The notes beneath the pieces are model-generated. The model worked only from the letters and a program-made list of their open reading frames with translations, did no database searches and was not told the DNA's origin. This document shows, one piece after another, positions 24,689 to 34,055 of a stretch of 64,000 nucleotides of DNA. The stretch's first letter is position 1. Each line of letters begins with the position of its first letter. Source of the stretch: an uncultured Hymenobacter sp. (lineage in GTDB: Bacteria > Bacteroidota > Bacteroidia > Cytophagales > Hymenobacteraceae); contig CAJYPK010000019.1 of the NCBI GenBank assembly GCA_913776615.1, positions 1 to 64,000 on the forward strand, read 5' to 3'. The position numbers and the translations under genes are program-made.

Positions 24689-25201
24689 ATGTCCCACGCC
24701 CTGCCCGAAGTGTGGCTGCGCGGCCCGCTGCCCGGGGTGCCGCCGTTGCTTCAGCCCGTCGCCCACGCCCTGCTGCAAGCCCGCGAAGAAGTAGCCGAAC
24801 TACTGACCGACTTCCCGGCCGCCCGGCTGGCCGAGCGGCCGCTGGGGCTGGCCTCGGTGGGCTTCCACCTGCGCCACTTGGCCGGGGTGCTTGACCGCAC
24901 CTTTACCTACGCCCGGGGCGCGGCGCTGAGTGAAAGTCAACTGGCCTACCTGGCCGCCGAGGGCCAGCCGCCCACCCACGAAGGGGCCGTGGAAGAGCTG
25001 CTGGCTGCATTTTCCAGGCAAGTGGATGCGGCCCTGCAACAACTAAAAGCTACTCCCGAAAACAGCCTGCCCGAGTGGCGCGGTGTAGGGCGGGCGCAGC
25101 TACCGAGCACCGTCATCGGCCTGCTGGTGCACGCCGCCGAGCACACTACGCGCCACGTAGGCCAGCTGCTGGTGACGGCCCGGGTGGTGCGGGCCGCGTA
25201 A
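24689..25201 (+). CDS. DinB family protein
   Basis: 170-residue four-helix-bundle protein of the DinB/YfiT superfamily, members of which are metal-dependent, often thiol-transferase-like or of unknown role. The metal-binding His are visible as FHLRHLAGVLDRTFTY (near residues 52-58) and LVHAAEHTTRHVGQLL (near 145-152). No signal peptide. Start ATG 24689; the upstream gap to lysA is under 100 bases and holds both promoters. Specific role unknown. Confidence 0.88.
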   Translation: MSHALPEVWLRGPLPGVPPLLQPVAHALLQAREEVAELLTDFPAARLAERPLGLASVGFHLRHLAGVLDRTFTYARGAALSESQLAYLAAEGQPPTHEGAVEELLAAFSRQVDAALQQLKATPENSLPEWRGVGRAQLPSTVIGLLVHAAEHTTRHVGQLLVTARVVRAA

Positions 25202-25293
25202 GCGCCGCACGGCGGCTCGACGGGTATTCGCGCCACGCGTTAGCTTTGGCGTAATGTCCAGCGGGTGGGCATCCGTATCAAGTTGCGCTACCA

Positions 25294-26316
25294 ATGGCTA
25301 ATCGCCGTAAATTTCTGACTTCTTCCGCGGCCGGGCTGGCCCTGCTGGCCGCCCGCCCCGGGGCCGCTGCCCCGGCTGGCCCCCGCGCCAATGCCCGCGG
25401 CAAGGCGCTCGTTATCTCAACCTGGGACGACGGCATCGCCGCCAACCAGGCAGCCTGGGCAATTCTCAAAAAAGGCGGGGCGGCCCTCGACGCCGCCGAG
25501 GCGGGCGTGATGGTCACCGAGGCCTCGCAAAACTGCTGCGTGGGCCTGGGCGGCAACCCCGACCGCGACGGCATCGTGACGCTCGACGCCTGCATCATGG
25601 ACCACCAGTTCAACTGCGGTAGCGTGGCGGCGTTGGAGCGCATCAAGCACCCCATCAGCGTGGCGCGCCGCGTGATGGAAAAGACGCCCCACGTGATGCT
25701 CGTGGGCGAGGGCGCCCAGCAGTTTGCCGTGGCCCAGGGCTTCCCGCTGGAGCCCGCCCAGCTCAGCCCCGACGCCGAGAAGGCGTATAAGGAGTGGCTG
25801 AAAACCAGTCAGTACAAGCCCATCATCAACATCGAAAATAGCGGCAACCGCAAAACCGGCCCCGTGGGCGGTCCCCAAAACCACGATACCATCGCCCTGC
25901 TGGCCTTCGACGCTACCGGCAACCTCAGCGGCAGCTGCACCACCAGCGGCATGGGCTTCAAGATGCGCGGCCGGGTGGGCGACTCGCCCATCATCGGCGC
26001 GGGCCTCTACGTGGATAACGAGGTAGGGGCCGCCGCCGCCACCGGCCAGGGCGAAGATGTCATCCGCATGGCCGGGGCGCATACCGTAGTAGAATTGATG
26101 CGCCAGGGCCGCACGCCGCAGGCGGCCTGCCGGGCGGCCGTCGAGCGGGTAGCCCGCATCAAGGGCGCGGCGGCCAAGGACATCCAGGTCTGCTTTATCG
26201 CCGTGAACAACCAGGGCCAGCACGGGGCGTTTGCCCTGCAAAAAGGGTTCAGCTACGCCGTGTGCAACGCTGCCGACCAGCGGCAGCTGTTTAAGAGCGA
26301 GTATTTGCTGAAATAA
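25294..26316 (+). CDS. N(4)-(beta-N-acetylglucosaminyl)-L-asparaginase (glycosylasparaginase)
   Basis: Ntn-hydrolase that cleaves the GlcNAc-Asn bond of glycoprotein-derived glycosylasparagine. The 340-residue precursor starts with a Tat-like signal (NRRKFLTSSAAGLALLAARP). The alpha part includes NCCVGLGGNPDRDG. Autocleavage should occur before the nucleophile Thr199 in NHDTIALLAFD. The beta part has GSCTTSGMGFKMRGRVGDS (oxyanion and substrate residues) and GAGLYVDNEVGAAAATG. These match bacterial (Elizabethkingia-type) glycosylasparaginase well. It may act in host or environmental glycan use. Start ATG 25294. Confidence 0.93.
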   Translation: MANRRKFLTSSAAGLALLAARPGAAAPAGPRANARGKALVISTWDDGIAANQAAWAILKKGGAALDAAEAGVMVTEASQNCCVGLGGNPDRDGIVTLDACIMDHQFNCGSVAALERIKHPISVARRVMEKTPHVMLVGEGAQQFAVAQGFPLEPAQLSPDAEKAYKEWLKTSQYKPIINIENSGNRKTGPVGGPQNHDTIALLAFDATGNLSGSCTTSGMGFKMRGRVGDSPIIGAGLYVDNEVGAAAATGQGEDVIRMAGAHTVVELMRQGRTPQAACRAAVERVARIKGAAAKDIQVCFIAVNNQGQHGAFALQKGFSYAVCNAADQRQLFKSEYLLK

Positions 26317-26342
26317 TCAGAAACTTCCAGTAGAAAAACTAA

Positions 26343-26437
26343 ACCGTCATGCTGAGCTTGCCGAAGCATCTCTATCGCTTCATCTAAACCGTTCTAACGG
26401 TGCGGTAGAGATGCTTCGGCAAGCTCAGCATGACGGT
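26343..26437. repeat. Repeat family A hairpin (full copy 3)
   Basis: Arms begin ACCGTCATGCTGAGCTTGCC and end with the exact complement. Sits between two convergent genes and may serve as a bidirectional terminator. Confidence 0.9.
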
Positions 26438-26466
26438 AGTTTTTGGTGGTAATAGGACGGGCGATT

Positions 26467-27918
26467 TTATCCCAGCTTCCAGCCTTGACGATACTCGCGC
26501 TTCACAAATTGATTGACTTCATCTAGGTTGGTAATCCGCATCTGCGTATTGTCCCAGAGCAGCTTGCGGCCCCGGCCGGGGTAGTCGAAGCCCTGGCCGC
26601 TGGCCTTGGGCACCCGTAAATCATAACCCCGGATGGCCAGATTAGCCATCAGCAGGGCCTCGGTGAGCGGGCCGGCCAGCTCGAAGGGCGAGCTGACGGG
26701 CTTCTTGCCCGCGCCGGCCAGGCAGGCTTCGACCCACTGGCCGTAGTGGCCGTCGGCCTGGCCGGGCACGCGGGGCAGGGTCTGGGGCACGTTGACTTCC
26801 TGGTTGCGGGAGAGGGGCAGCAGGCGCGGGTTGGCGCCGTAGGTGCTGGCCATCATCTTGCCCTTCTCGCCGATGAAGAGCGTGCCGTTGCCACCGTCGC
26901 CGAAGAGCTCGTTGGCTCCCAGTTCGTCGGGGCGCTCGGGCTGGATGCCGCCGTCCATCCAGTGCACCGTCACGTCGTGCTGGGTTTTGTTGGTTTTGGG
27001 GAAGGTGAGCGTGACGTGGCTACTGGGCGGGCAGCTCTCGGGGAAGTACCCGCGCTTGAATTCGTCCACGTACACGCTGCCCACGCTGGCCTGCACCGAA
27101 TTGGCGTATTGCAAGTTGAGCACCCGGAACGGCGCTTCGAGCAGGTGGCAGCCCATGTCGCCGAGTGCCCCGGTGCCGTAGTCCCACCAGCCCCGCCAGT
27201 TGAAGGGTACCAGCTTATCGACGTAGTCGCGCTGGGGCGCGGTGCCCAGCCACAGGTCCCAGTCGAGCTCGGCGGGCGGCGTTTGCTTGGTGGTGGGCCA
27301 GGCAATACCCTGGGGCCACACCGGCCGGTCGGTCCAGCAATAGATCGTGTGTACCTCGCCGATGGTGCCCGCGTCGTACCACTCCATGAGCTGCCGTACG
27401 CCGTCGTTGCTCGCCCCCTGGTTGCCCATCTGAGTTACCACCTTGGGGTAACGCCGGGCGGCGTCGGTGAGGGCGCGGGCCTCGAAAATATCGTGGGTTA
27501 AAGGTTTTTGCACGTACACGTGCTTGCCCAGCTGCATGGCCGCCAAGGTCGTCACGGCGTGGTTGTGGTCGGGCGTCGAAACCGACACGGCGTCGAAGTG
27601 CTTGTGCTCTTTATCGAACAGCTTGCGCCAGTCCTTATAATATTTCGCCTGCGGAAAGGCTTTGCGGGAATTGGCGGCCCGCCGGTCGTCCACGTCGCAG
27701 AGGTAGGCGATGCGGGCTTTGCCGGTTTTGGCAAACATGGCGATATCGCTTTCGCCCTTGCCGCCTACGCCCACGCCGGCAATCACAAGCTGGTCGCTGG
27801 GGGCGGTGTAGCCCTTGCCGCCCAGCACGAAGCGCGGCACAATGAGAATACCGGCCGTGGCGGCCGCACCTTGCTTGAGAAAGGAGCGCCGGGTCGGGTC
27901 GTCGGGAAGCTGACTCAT
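26467..27918 (-). CDS. Gfo/Idh/MocA family oxidoreductase, Tat-exported
   Basis: 483-residue NAD(P)-dependent sugar oxidoreductase-type protein. Tat signal TRRSFLKQGAAATAG at residues about 9-23. The Rossmann domain begins LVIAGVGVGGKGESDIA. Further motifs: VSTPDHNHAV, KHVYVQKPLTHDIFEAR (the EKP-like step with Q in place of E), and a C-terminal domain with GDMGCHLLEAPFRVL. Such exported family members are frequent in Bacteroidota and often act on glycans or inositols. Substrate unknown. Start ATG 27918. Confidence 0.92.
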   Translation of the reverse strand: MSQLPDDPTRRSFLKQGAAATAGILIVPRFVLGGKGYTAPSDQLVIAGVGVGGKGESDIAMFAKTGKARIAYLCDVDDRRAANSRKAFPQAKYYKDWRKLFDKEHKHFDAVSVSTPDHNHAVTTLAAMQLGKHVYVQKPLTHDIFEARALTDAARRYPKVVTQMGNQGASNDGVRQLMEWYDAGTIGEVHTIYCWTDRPVWPQGIAWPTTKQTPPAELDWDLWLGTAPQRDYVDKLVPFNWRGWWDYGTGALGDMGCHLLEAPFRVLNLQYANSVQASVGSVYVDEFKRGYFPESCPPSSHVTLTFPKTNKTQHDVTVHWMDGGIQPERPDELGANELFGDGGNGTLFIGEKGKMMASTYGANPRLLPLSRNQEVNVPQTLPRVPGQADGHYGQWVEACLAGAGKKPVSSPFELAGPLTEALLMANLAIRGYDLRVPKASGQGFDYPGRGRKLLWDNTQMRITNLDEVNQFVKREYRQGWKLG

Positions 27919-28206
27919 AAAGAGATGGTTGGATGGGAAAAGGTGGCCGAAAAGGTACGCAGAGTTGCGGGTTTTTCGGCGCCCGCTTTTCGAGTTGCTC
28001 CGGTCTCAGCTTCCCCTCCGCCGAATCAGCATCGGGCCGGCAGACCTCGTGGGGTAGCTTGCGTCACGAGGTCGCCGGGGTAAACTTGGCGGCACGTCTG
28101 CTGGCTGGTATCCTCCCCAAAGTGCTACCCGCCGCCGCTGCTGAAGGTAGGGTTTTTGGGTAGCCCAGCCGGCCGCGAAATTTTCAGATCGGCTGCACTT
28201 ATCGTC
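27919..28206. other. Intergenic region with a small hairpin
   Basis: GACCTCGTG at 28043-28051 pairs with CACGAGGTC at 28065-28073. Otherwise nothing recognised. Confidence 0.5.
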
Positions 28207-28353
28207 CTAGGCAACGTAAGCCATGTGCCAGTGCAAAACATTCGTAATGAAGATAGTAAGAGTGACGGCTAGGGCAGCGGAGGATAACGCGACCGCTGCA
28301 TGATGCCTCACGGGCACTACGCTACAGGCCAGGGCACTACCGGCTAAGAGCAT
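28207..28353 (-). CDS. Possible small membrane protein or gene remnant
   Basis: Weak call. From ATG 28353 it encodes 48 residues with two hydrophobic stretches (LLAGSALACSVVPV and VALSSAALAVTLTIFITNV). The frame stays open to 28476 but the extra part has no membrane character. Its base composition is lower in GC than the surroundings, like the following hydrolase gene. It may be the C-terminal end of a lost membrane protein. Confidence 0.3.
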   Translation of the reverse strand: MLLAGSALACSVVPVRHHAAVALSSAALAVTLTIFITNVLHWHMAYVA

Positions 28354-28535
28354 TTCTTTACCGAACGAAGCCTCTCGGAATAAGTACGGTTTTGGGCTTG
28401 CGTCTGGGGTGCGGCTGATGTGGTGCTTCGGGAAGAAGATGTAGAGATTCTTCCTTTCTACTAAAAGCAGCGGCAACGCTCAGGTATTTTGCATTGCAGA
28501 GCACATAGCACCGCGATTGGTAAAACAAGTATTAG

Positions 28536-29441
28536 ATGAAGCCCTACTTACTTTCTTTCTCTGCAGTATCCTTGGGCGCGCACCTTCTACTGGCGGGACC
28601 TTATTTGCGGGCCAACCTTCCCAAGACGCCTGCGGTTCTAACACCCCATCCAAACAAAGTACTGCCGACCGTCTTGGATACCTTACTTGATGTAGGCGGA
28701 CACAAGTTGCACTTCCGTATCTGGCGGGGAAAATTGCCGGTCATTTTATTTGAGTCGGGTGGGGGCGATGAACTCTCTGTGTGGAAAAGCGTCCTCGCGC
28801 CGATTTATCGGGCAACTGGGGCAACGCTGATAACGTACGACCGCGCCGGATTTGGAAAGAGTGAGATTGATTCTAGTCAACTAACTATAAATCAACAGAT
28901 AATTTCGTTAAAAAACGGGTTGTCTAAACTCGGGCTAGACCGCAAATGCCTAGTAGTAGCCCATTCGCTGGGGGGTATTTTCGCGACTGCCTTTGCCGCT
29001 CGTTACCCCACCCAAGTAAAAGGAGCAGTATTACTGGATGCTACCCAAGCCGCCTTTTGGACGCCCAGTCAGCTCAACAGCTTTTTGACGCAGTACGCGT
29101 CCGTGCAGGCACAAACCAGAAAGACAGCCCCGGGGCGATATTGGATGTACGCTACGATGCCGCAACTCGTCGCGGAAATGCACCAGACAGTCTTTCCCCA
29201 TACAATACCCGCTATTGCTGTCATGGCCGATCAACCATTCTATCCCACTGCCGACGAAACTACTCGTTGGCGGCAAGCACAACAACAATTTGTTGCCGCC
29301 GCCCCTAATCGCAAGCTACTCTTAGCAAAAGGCAGCGGGCATTACGTGATGAACGACCGCCCCGACTTAGTTATTAAAGCTATTTCGGCCTTATACAAAG
29401 ACATTAAGCCAAAGAATAATACACGCAAAAAAACAAACTAG
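28536..29441 (+). CDS. Alpha/beta hydrolase
   Basis: 301-residue alpha/beta-fold hydrolase with an N-terminal signal-like stretch (LLSFSAVSLGAHLLLAG), so probably exported. The nucleophile elbow is VVAHSLGGIFA (Ser near residue 147). An oxyanion/strand segment reads ITYDRAGFGKSE, and the likely catalytic His is in KGSGHYVMNDRP. Codon use is richer in A and T (TTA, AAA, GTA) than in neighbours, which suggests recent acquisition or a different expression class. Substrate unknown. Start ATG 28536. Confidence 0.88.
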   Translation: MKPYLLSFSAVSLGAHLLLAGPYLRANLPKTPAVLTPHPNKVLPTVLDTLLDVGGHKLHFRIWRGKLPVILFESGGGDELSVWKSVLAPIYRATGATLITYDRAGFGKSEIDSSQLTINQQIISLKNGLSKLGLDRKCLVVAHSLGGIFATAFAARYPTQVKGAVLLDATQAAFWTPSQLNSFLTQYASVQAQTRKTAPGRYWMYATMPQLVAEMHQTVFPHTIPAIAVMADQPFYPTADETTRWRQAQQQFVAAAPNRKLLLAKGSGHYVMNDRPDLVIKAISALYKDIKPKNNTRKKTN

Positions 29442-29670
29442 TGAGAGTATACATTTGCGAGCCAGGCTTTGTAAAGAAGCCTTCTCAAGCAGCTGTGTAG
29501 TGTAAGCAACCTTCTACAGTTTATAAAAAAGCGCCCGATTAGCCGTTTGATTAGGGTAGAAACCTCGGCGGACCACCAAAATGAAAAGCGCCAGCCTCCT
29601 GGCTAGCGCTTTTACAACGGAAGTTGGCTACAGCCAAGACCGGAGGCGAAGACAGACGCCCCGCGCCCCG
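29442..29670. terminator. Intergenic region with a bidirectional terminator-like hairpin
   Basis: AAAAGCGCCAGCC at about 29583-29595 pairs with GGCTAGCGCTTTT at about 29600-29612 (one mismatch); A-rich and T-rich sides fit termination on both strands between the convergent hydrolase and OYE genes. Confidence 0.6.
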
Positions 29671-30921
<1,251 letters not shown>

Positions 30922-30927
30922 CTATCC

Positions 30928-32295
30928 ATGTTTCAAGAAACTTCCACCGCCTCGGTGCTCGACCAAGTAGCCGCCGAGGCCAGCCCGGGCACCTGCGACG
31001 CCTCGCGCCGCCAGTTCATCAACCACGCCGGGCGCGGCCTGCTCGCCGCCGGCCTGGCCACCGCCCTGCCGCTGGCCGCAGCCGAAGCCAGCGACCTCGG
31101 CGGCTTTGGCACGGGGGCAGCCGCCCCGCCCACCGGCCCGCTCGACATCAAGCTGCCGCCCCTCGAAGCGCCCACCGACCCCAAGGCCGGCCCCTTCCCC
31201 AACCCCGACGCGCCCGACCAGCGGGTGGGCTACGCCATCGTAGGCCTGGGCCACCTCACGCTCGCCGAGATTCTGCCCGCCTTCGGCCAGGCCAAGCACT
31301 GCAAGCCGGTGGCCCTAGTGAGCGGCGATCCCGACAAAATGGCCAAAGCCGCTAAGCAGTACGGGATTAAGCCCAGCAGCTGCTACTCGTACGAGAACTA
31401 CGACAAGCTCAAGGACAACCCCGAGGTAGAAGTGATTTACATCGTGCTGCCCAACTCCATGCACCACGAATACACCATTCGCGGGGCCAAGGCCGGCAAG
31501 CACATTCTCTGCGAAAAGCCGATGGCCAACTCCGTGAAGGAGTGCGAGGAAATGATTGCCGCCTGCAACAAGGCCGGCAAAAAGCTGATGATTGCCTACC
31601 GCATTCAGTACGAGCCGCTCAACCGCGCCGCCCAGAAGCTGGTGCGCGATAAAACCTACGGCAAGACCAAGCTCATCCAGATGATGAACTGCCAAAATCA
31701 GGCCCACGATCAGCAGTGGCGGCATAAAAAAGCGCTGGCCGGTGGCGGCTCGCTGCCCGACGTGGGCCTGTACTGCCTCAACACCACGCGCTTCCTGCTG
31801 GGGGAGGAGCCCACCGAGGTAAGCGCCCAGATCTACACCACGCCCGGCGACGACCGCTTCAAGGAAATCGAAGAAAACGTGAGCTTTACGCTGCGCTTTC
31901 CCAGCGGCGTGCTGGCCCAGTGCATGACGGGCTACGGCTCGTTCAACAATAAGAGCTACGCCGTGCACGCCGAAACCGGCACCATCAAAATGGACCCGGC
32001 CTTTCCCTACAAGGGCCTCAAGCAAGAGCTCGTGCACGCGCCCAACGGCAAGCAGGTAATCGAGCAGCCCAGCAACCCCGCCAAGCAGCAGTTTGCCCTC
32101 GAAATGGACCACATGGCCGAGTGCGTGCGCCAGAATAAAACGCCCTACACCCCCGGCGAAGAGGGCCTGCAAGACCAGCGCATTATGGAAGCTATCTACC
32201 AGTCGGCCCGGGAGAACAAGCCCGTGAAGCTGGCCGGCAGCAACGGCAAGCTGGATGCCTTCCGGGGCACGCCGCCCACGGAGGAAGAAGCGTAA
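30928..32295 (+). CDS. Gfo/Idh/MocA family oxidoreductase, glucose-fructose-oxidoreductase-like, Tat-exported
   Basis: 455-residue exported oxidoreductase. The N-terminus has a Tat motif SRRQFINHAGRG followed by a hydrophobic stretch. The NADP-binding fold begins GYAIVGLGHLTLAEIL (near residue 100). HILCEKPMANSVKECEEMI contains the EKP motif. The C-terminal domain has KALAGGGSLPDVGLYCLNTT, typical of the glucose-fructose oxidoreductase subgroup with tightly bound cofactor. Substrate unknown. Start ATG 30928 gives the short pre-Tat region. A family A hairpin lies immediately downstream. Confidence 0.93.
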   Translation: MFQETSTASVLDQVAAEASPGTCDASRRQFINHAGRGLLAAGLATALPLAAAEASDLGGFGTGAAAPPTGPLDIKLPPLEAPTDPKAGPFPNPDAPDQRVGYAIVGLGHLTLAEILPAFGQAKHCKPVALVSGDPDKMAKAAKQYGIKPSSCYSYENYDKLKDNPEVEVIYIVLPNSMHHEYTIRGAKAGKHILCEKPMANSVKECEEMIAACNKAGKKLMIAYRIQYEPLNRAAQKLVRDKTYGKTKLIQMMNCQNQAHDQQWRHKKALAGGGSLPDVGLYCLNTTRFLLGEEPTEVSAQIYTTPGDDRFKEIEENVSFTLRFPSGVLAQCMTGYGSFNNKSYAVHAETGTIKMDPAFPYKGLKQELVHAPNGKQVIEQPSNPAKQQFALEMDHMAECVRQNKTPYTPGEEGLQDQRIMEAIYQSARENKPVKLAGSNGKLDAFRGTPPTEEEA

Positions 32296-32340
32296 TATGC
32301 TGTAGGTGCGCAGCTTGTAGCTTGCGCTAAAAAAAATACG

Positions 32341-32438
32341 ACCGTCATGCTGAGCTTGTCGAAGCATCTCGCTCGCATCGTTGGGGTTATCATGCCGACG
32401 ATGCGAGTGAGATGCTTCGGCAAGCTCAGCATGACGGT
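32341..32438. repeat. Repeat family A hairpin (full copy 4)
   Basis: Arms ACCGTCATGCTGAGCTTG (one base varies inside) and complement ending at 32438. Lies between the 30928 gene and the glycoside hydrolase promoter. Confidence 0.9.
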
Positions 32439-32472
32439 TTTTTATGGGGTAACGAAAACGTCACGCCGCCTC

Positions 32473-32480
32473 TACTTTTG
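32473..32480 (+). promoter_or_regulatory. Candidate -7 element for the glycoside hydrolase gene
   Basis: TACTTTTG matches TAnnTTTG exactly, 25 bases before ATG 32506. No TTTG -33 element at standard spacing. Confidence 0.5.
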
Positions 32481-32505
32481 CCCGTTCCATCCTTTTCCCA
32501 CCCCC

Positions 32506-33798
32506 ATGCAAAACCAGTTTTTACGCCGCTGCCTACCGCTGGCAGTGGCGGCGCTCAGCACCGTATCCGCCCTGGCTACCCCACCCGCTGGCCCCGCCAA
32601 GGTAACTGTGCGCCAGGCTAATGGCCGCTACGAGCTATTGCGCGCCGGTCAACCCTACTTCGTGAAGGGCGCGGGTGGCAGCCAGTATCCCGAGCGCATT
32701 GCGGCCTACGGCGGCAACTCCATCCGCACCTGGGGCACCGGCGACGCGGCCCGGGTGCTGGCCGCCGCCAACCAGCACCACCTCACCGTGATGCTGGGCC
32801 TCGACGTGGCCCGCGAGCGCCACGGCTTCGACTACAACGACCCCGCCGCCGTGGCCGCGCAGCTGCAAAAAGTGAAAGCCGAAGTGCTCAAGTACAAGGA
32901 CGACCCGGCCGTGCTACTCTGGGGCATCGGCAATGAGCTGAACCTCGACTATACCAATCCCAAGGTGTGGGACGCCGTGAACGACATCGCCCGGATGATT
33001 CACGATGTAGACCCCAACCATCCTACCTCGACCGTGCTGGCGGGCGTCAATAAGAAGGAGGTGGACTACATCAAGGCCCGCTGCCCGGCGGTGGATATTC
33101 TGAGTATCAACACCTACGCCGGGCTGGCCACCCTGCCCAAGCAGGTAGCCGCTGCCGGCTGGACCGGCCCTTACCTCGTTACCGAATGGGGCCCTACCGG
33201 CCACTGGGAAGGACCCCAAACGCCCTGGAAAGCCTCGGTGGAGGAAACCAGCAGCCAGAAAGCCGCCGTGTACCAGAGCCGCTACGAGGCCTCGGTGCCC
33301 CAGGATCGGGCGCACTGCCTGGGTTCCTACGTATTCCTCTGGGGCCAGAAGCAGGAGCGCACGCCCACCTGGTATGGCCTCTTCACCGAGGCCGGCGAGG
33401 AAACCGAGGTGATGGACGTGCTCCAGTACGAGTGGAGCGGCCGGTGGCCCAAGAATCGCGCCCCGCACATCGCTTCGCTAACGCTTGACAATAAAGCTGC
33501 TACCGCCGGCGTGACCCTGCGTCCCGGCCAGCCGTACCCCGTCGCCGCCGCTGTCACCGACCCCGAGCGCGACCCGCTTACCTACCGCTGGGAGCTTCTG
33601 CCCGAAAGCACTGACCTTAAGCAGGGGGGCGACCGCGAGAGCCGCCCCGCGCCCGTGGCCGGGGCGCTGCCAGCCGGGGCGCAGGGTCAGGCTACGCTCA
33701 CCGCGCCCAGCCAGCCGGGGGCGTACCGGCTGTTTGTGTACGCGCACGATGGGCACGGCAACGTGGCGACCGGCAATATCCCGTTTTTGGTGCAGTAG
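32506..33798 (+). CDS. Secreted glycoside hydrolase with GH2-type TIM barrel
   Basis: 430-residue exported glycosidase. Signal peptide RRCLPLAVAALSTVSALA. The barrel runs over about residues 35-320: FVKGAGGSQYP, YGGNSIRTWGTG, WGIGNELNLDY (the acid/base Glu in the NE motif near residue 145) and YLVTEWGPTGHWE (the nucleophile Glu near residue 230). A C-terminal beta domain of about 100 residues with DPERDPLTYRWEL resembles PKD/cadherin-like repeats. Exact specificity is unclear; candidates include beta-glucanase or beta-mannanase-like enzymes. ATG 32506 is preferred since the frame extension to 32347 is repeat A. Confidence 0.88.
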   Translation: MQNQFLRRCLPLAVAALSTVSALATPPAGPAKVTVRQANGRYELLRAGQPYFVKGAGGSQYPERIAAYGGNSIRTWGTGDAARVLAAANQHHLTVMLGLDVARERHGFDYNDPAAVAAQLQKVKAEVLKYKDDPAVLLWGIGNELNLDYTNPKVWDAVNDIARMIHDVDPNHPTSTVLAGVNKKEVDYIKARCPAVDILSINTYAGLATLPKQVAAAGWTGPYLVTEWGPTGHWEGPQTPWKASVEETSSQKAAVYQSRYEASVPQDRAHCLGSYVFLWGQKQERTPTWYGLFTEAGEETEVMDVLQYEWSGRWPKNRAPHIASLTLDNKAATAGVTLRPGQPYPVAAAVTDPERDPLTYRWELLPESTDLKQGGDRESRPAPVAGALPAGAQGQATLTAPSQPGAYRLFVYAHDGHGNVATGNIPFLVQ

Positions 33799-33810
33799 GG
33801 GAGGAGCGAC

Positions 33811-33845
33811 TTTGCTTGTAAAATCAAAATTCCTCGCTACCTTGC
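33811..33845 (+). promoter_or_regulatory. Candidate promoter of the Phe/Tyr operon
   Basis: TTTG at 33811-33814, 23 bases, then TACCTTGC at 33838-33845 (near the -7 consensus TAnnTTTG). It would start the leader RNA close to 33852, just ahead of the leader peptide. Confidence 0.55.
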
Positions 33846-33865
33846 GGCCCAATTCGACCAGCATC

Positions 33866-33919
33866 ATGTTCAGCAACCGCTACTTTTTTGGCTTCTTTTA
33901 TTTTACGCCGCCCGCGTAG
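33866..33919 (+). CDS. Phenylalanine-rich leader peptide of the Phe/Tyr operon
   Basis: Seventeen-codon open frame encoding MFSNRYFFGFFYFTPPA with 6 Phe and 2 Tyr codons in a cluster. It lies between a candidate promoter and an intrinsic terminator and just upstream of pheA. It fits the classic mechanism: ribosome stalling on Phe (and Tyr) codons when charged tRNA-Phe is scarce lets the downstream RNA form an antiterminator. The peptide itself has no other expected function. Confidence 0.88.
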   Translation: MFSNRYFFGFFYFTPPA

Positions 33920-33989
33920 AACGAGTCGCCATGTAGCTAAGCCACTAAAATCTAGCCGCGCCACTCGTTCATCGGGTGGCGCTTTTTTT
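33920..33989 (+). promoter_or_regulatory. Transcription attenuator (antiterminator/terminator) of the Phe/Tyr operon
   Basis: Terminator: GCGCCAC at 33958-33964 pairs with GTGGCGC at 33976-33982 (with TCG/CGG extending it and a 5-base loop), then seven T. Antiterminator: AACGAGT at 33920-33926 can pair with ACTCGTT at 33963-33969, overlapping the terminator's left arm, so the two structures exclude each other. AACGAGT begins one base after the leader stop codon, so a ribosome that finishes the peptide would cover it and let the terminator form. Confidence 0.85.
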
Positions 33990-34055
33990 ATGTTTTCGAC
34001 TGCTTGTAAGCTCAACCGCAGTCAGCCCGTAACTTATACTTAATACACCGTCGCC

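Noticed and set aside
32347..32505. Extended start of the glycoside hydrolase
   Set aside because: The extra codons are the family A repeat; a signal peptide begins at 32506 and a -7 element lies between.
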